Shown here in pieces: positions 63,387 to 64,000 of a stretch of DNA of 64,000 nt; within the stretch, counting starts at the first letter, position 1; each line of letters begins with the position of its first letter. The stretch covers positions 78,927-142,926 of the forward strand of contig NZ_OGTP01000018.1 of the NCBI RefSeq assembly GCF_900258035.1, given 5' to 3'. The position numbers and the translations under genes are program-made. The DNA is from Caballeronia novacaledonica (GTDB taxonomy: Bacteria; Pseudomonadota; Gammaproteobacteria; Burkholderiales; Burkholderiaceae). The notes under the pieces were generated by a model that searched no databases, was not told the origin of the DNA, and saw only the letters and a list, made by a program, of their open reading frames with translations.

Positions 63387-63598
63387 GAGCGGACTCCGAA
63401 CGGAATGAGATGGGCAAAGCCGGAACGCGCCGGGAAGCGCGTCCGTCAACGGCGCAAAGCGTACTTCCATTGATGCGGCGCGGCAAGCAAACGCGGGTGC
63501 GAACGATCGTGCTTTAATGGCGTCGATGCGCGCCCCGAAATGGTCGGAAAGCCGGTTGCCTAAAGCATCTCCGCCCATTACACTACAACGCTCAAACC
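63387..63598. other. Intergenic region between ydfG and the glyA leader
   Basis: No gene seen. It should hold the minus-strand promoter for ydfG and the plus-strand promoter for the riboswitch transcript; no pair of hexamers stands out clearly. Confidence 0.4.
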
Positions 63599-63690
63599 CC
63601 GCGTGACTGGCGATAGAATCTTCGGATTCAAGGTGGAGCGACCCACCAGGAAGCGCGGAGCGTCGTTGTGCCGTTCGCCTGGGCAGCTGA
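63599..63690 (+). promoter_or_regulatory. ZTP (pfl-type) riboswitch upstream of glyA
   Basis: The conserved blocks are present in order: GTGACTGGCG (63603-63612), a variable hairpin GAATC-TTCG-GATTC (63616-63629), stem GGTGG/CCACC (63632-63647) followed by AGGAAGCG, then after a variable loop CCGTTCGCCTGGGCA (63671-63685), the hallmark 3' pseudoknot block. ZTP riboswitches sense the purine precursor ZMP/ZTP and often precede glyA, since its product feeds 10-formyl-THF. The 167-nt stretch before glyA shows no clear terminator, so control may be at translation. Confidence 0.85.
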
Positions 63691-63857
63691 GATCCGCACG
63701 CCGTCGTTGCGTTGCCGGTGGCTGTCCGTTCCGCGAAACCGGATTCATCCTCTATCCGTCGCGCCTGGACTCCCTCGGTTTCCAGCGTCTTTTGCGTCTG
63801 CTTCAAACGTGGCGCACGCGCGATCCGGTCAACCTGTTTTGATCTCACGGAAAACGT

Positions 63858-64000
63858 ATGTTTGACAGAGCCGAAAGTACCCTCGCCAATGTCGATCCCG
63901 AATTGCTCAAGGCGATCGAGCAGGAAAACCGCCGCCAGGAAGATCACATCGAGCTGATCGCGTCGGAAAACTACACGAGCCCGGCCGTGATGGCCGCGCA
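63858..64000 (+). CDS. glyA: Serine hydroxymethyltransferase (3' end outside window)
   Basis: The first 47 codons of GlyA: MFDRAESTLANVDPELLKAI, then the highly conserved HIELIASENYTSPAVM segment. A PLP enzyme making glycine and methylene-THF from serine. Its ribosome site is weak (ACGGAAAAC), which suits translational control by the upstream ZTP-type riboswitch. The gene continues beyond base 64000. Confidence 0.95.
   Translation, partial: MFDRAESTLANVDPELLKAIEQENRRQEDHIELIASENYTSPAVMAA

Noticed and set aside
1..64000. Prophage, integron, transposase or CRISPR array
   Set aside because: No integrase or transposase gene, no regularly spaced repeats; the tRNA-Lys has no duplicated 3' end or island beside it.

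Overview
The window is a gene-dense, high-GC stretch of a Burkholderiaceae chromosome. Gene order (fur/bamE/dapB/leuS/lptE/holA/proA; amgK-murU opposite lptD-surA-pdxA-rsmA; tolQRAB-pal-cpoB) and protein character point to Burkholderia sensu lato, most likely Paraburkholderia or Caballeronia. This is an inference from synteny and recall; no database search was run. I see no prophage, insertion sequence with a transposase, CRISPR array or rRNA. One tRNA, for lysine (UUU), is present.

Region by region. 1-8.6 kb: sugar-oxidation cluster with the end of a KDPGal aldolase, two SDR dehydrogenases, an AraFGH-type ABC transporter, a lactonase and an aldose epimerase. A 662-bp element with 113-bp inverted-repeat arms splits it between araH and the second SDR. 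8.7-14.2 kb: pyrF, the thiL-pgpA-pncC operon, and the malic enzyme maeB. 14.2-15.7 kb: a candidate small RNA on the minus strand, then a predicted lipoprotein RNase (barnase/RNase Sa type) with a long-form barstar inhibitor. 15.7-20.6 kb: rsmE, a VOC protein, transketolase and GAPDH. 20.6-24.9 kb: a small unknown protein, then a GntR regulator divergent from a dicarboxylate transporter, allantoicase and ureidoglycolate lyase, with two shared palindromic operator candidates. 25-34.8 kb: the fur/bamE divergent pair, dapB, an ExbB/ExbD-like pair, leuS-lptE-holA, proA and a HemJ-like membrane protein. 35-41 kb: Entner-Doudoroff gluconate module (hexR, edd, eda, gluconate permease, gntK) with two HexR-like boxes. 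41.1-50.3 kb: purB, then MurNAc recycling (murU, amgK) divergent from lptD-surA-pdxA-rsmA. 50.2-56.5 kb: a small unknown gene, a YhaO/YhaN-like nuclease-ATPase pair and a convergent WYL regulator. 56.6-62.5 kb: tRNA-Lys and the complete Tol-Pal operon. 62.6-64 kb: a YdfG-like SDR and the start of glyA behind a ZTP-type riboswitch.

Functional themes: sugar acid catabolism (oxidative galactose/arabinose route and Entner-Doudoroff route), cell-envelope assembly (LptD, LptE, BamE, SurA, Tol-Pal, PgpA, peptidoglycan recycling), and one-carbon/purine control at glyA. The least-explained parts are the RNase/barstar locus with its neighbouring candidate sRNA, the inverted-repeat element inside a catabolic operon, and the YhaON-like pair facing a WYL regulator.
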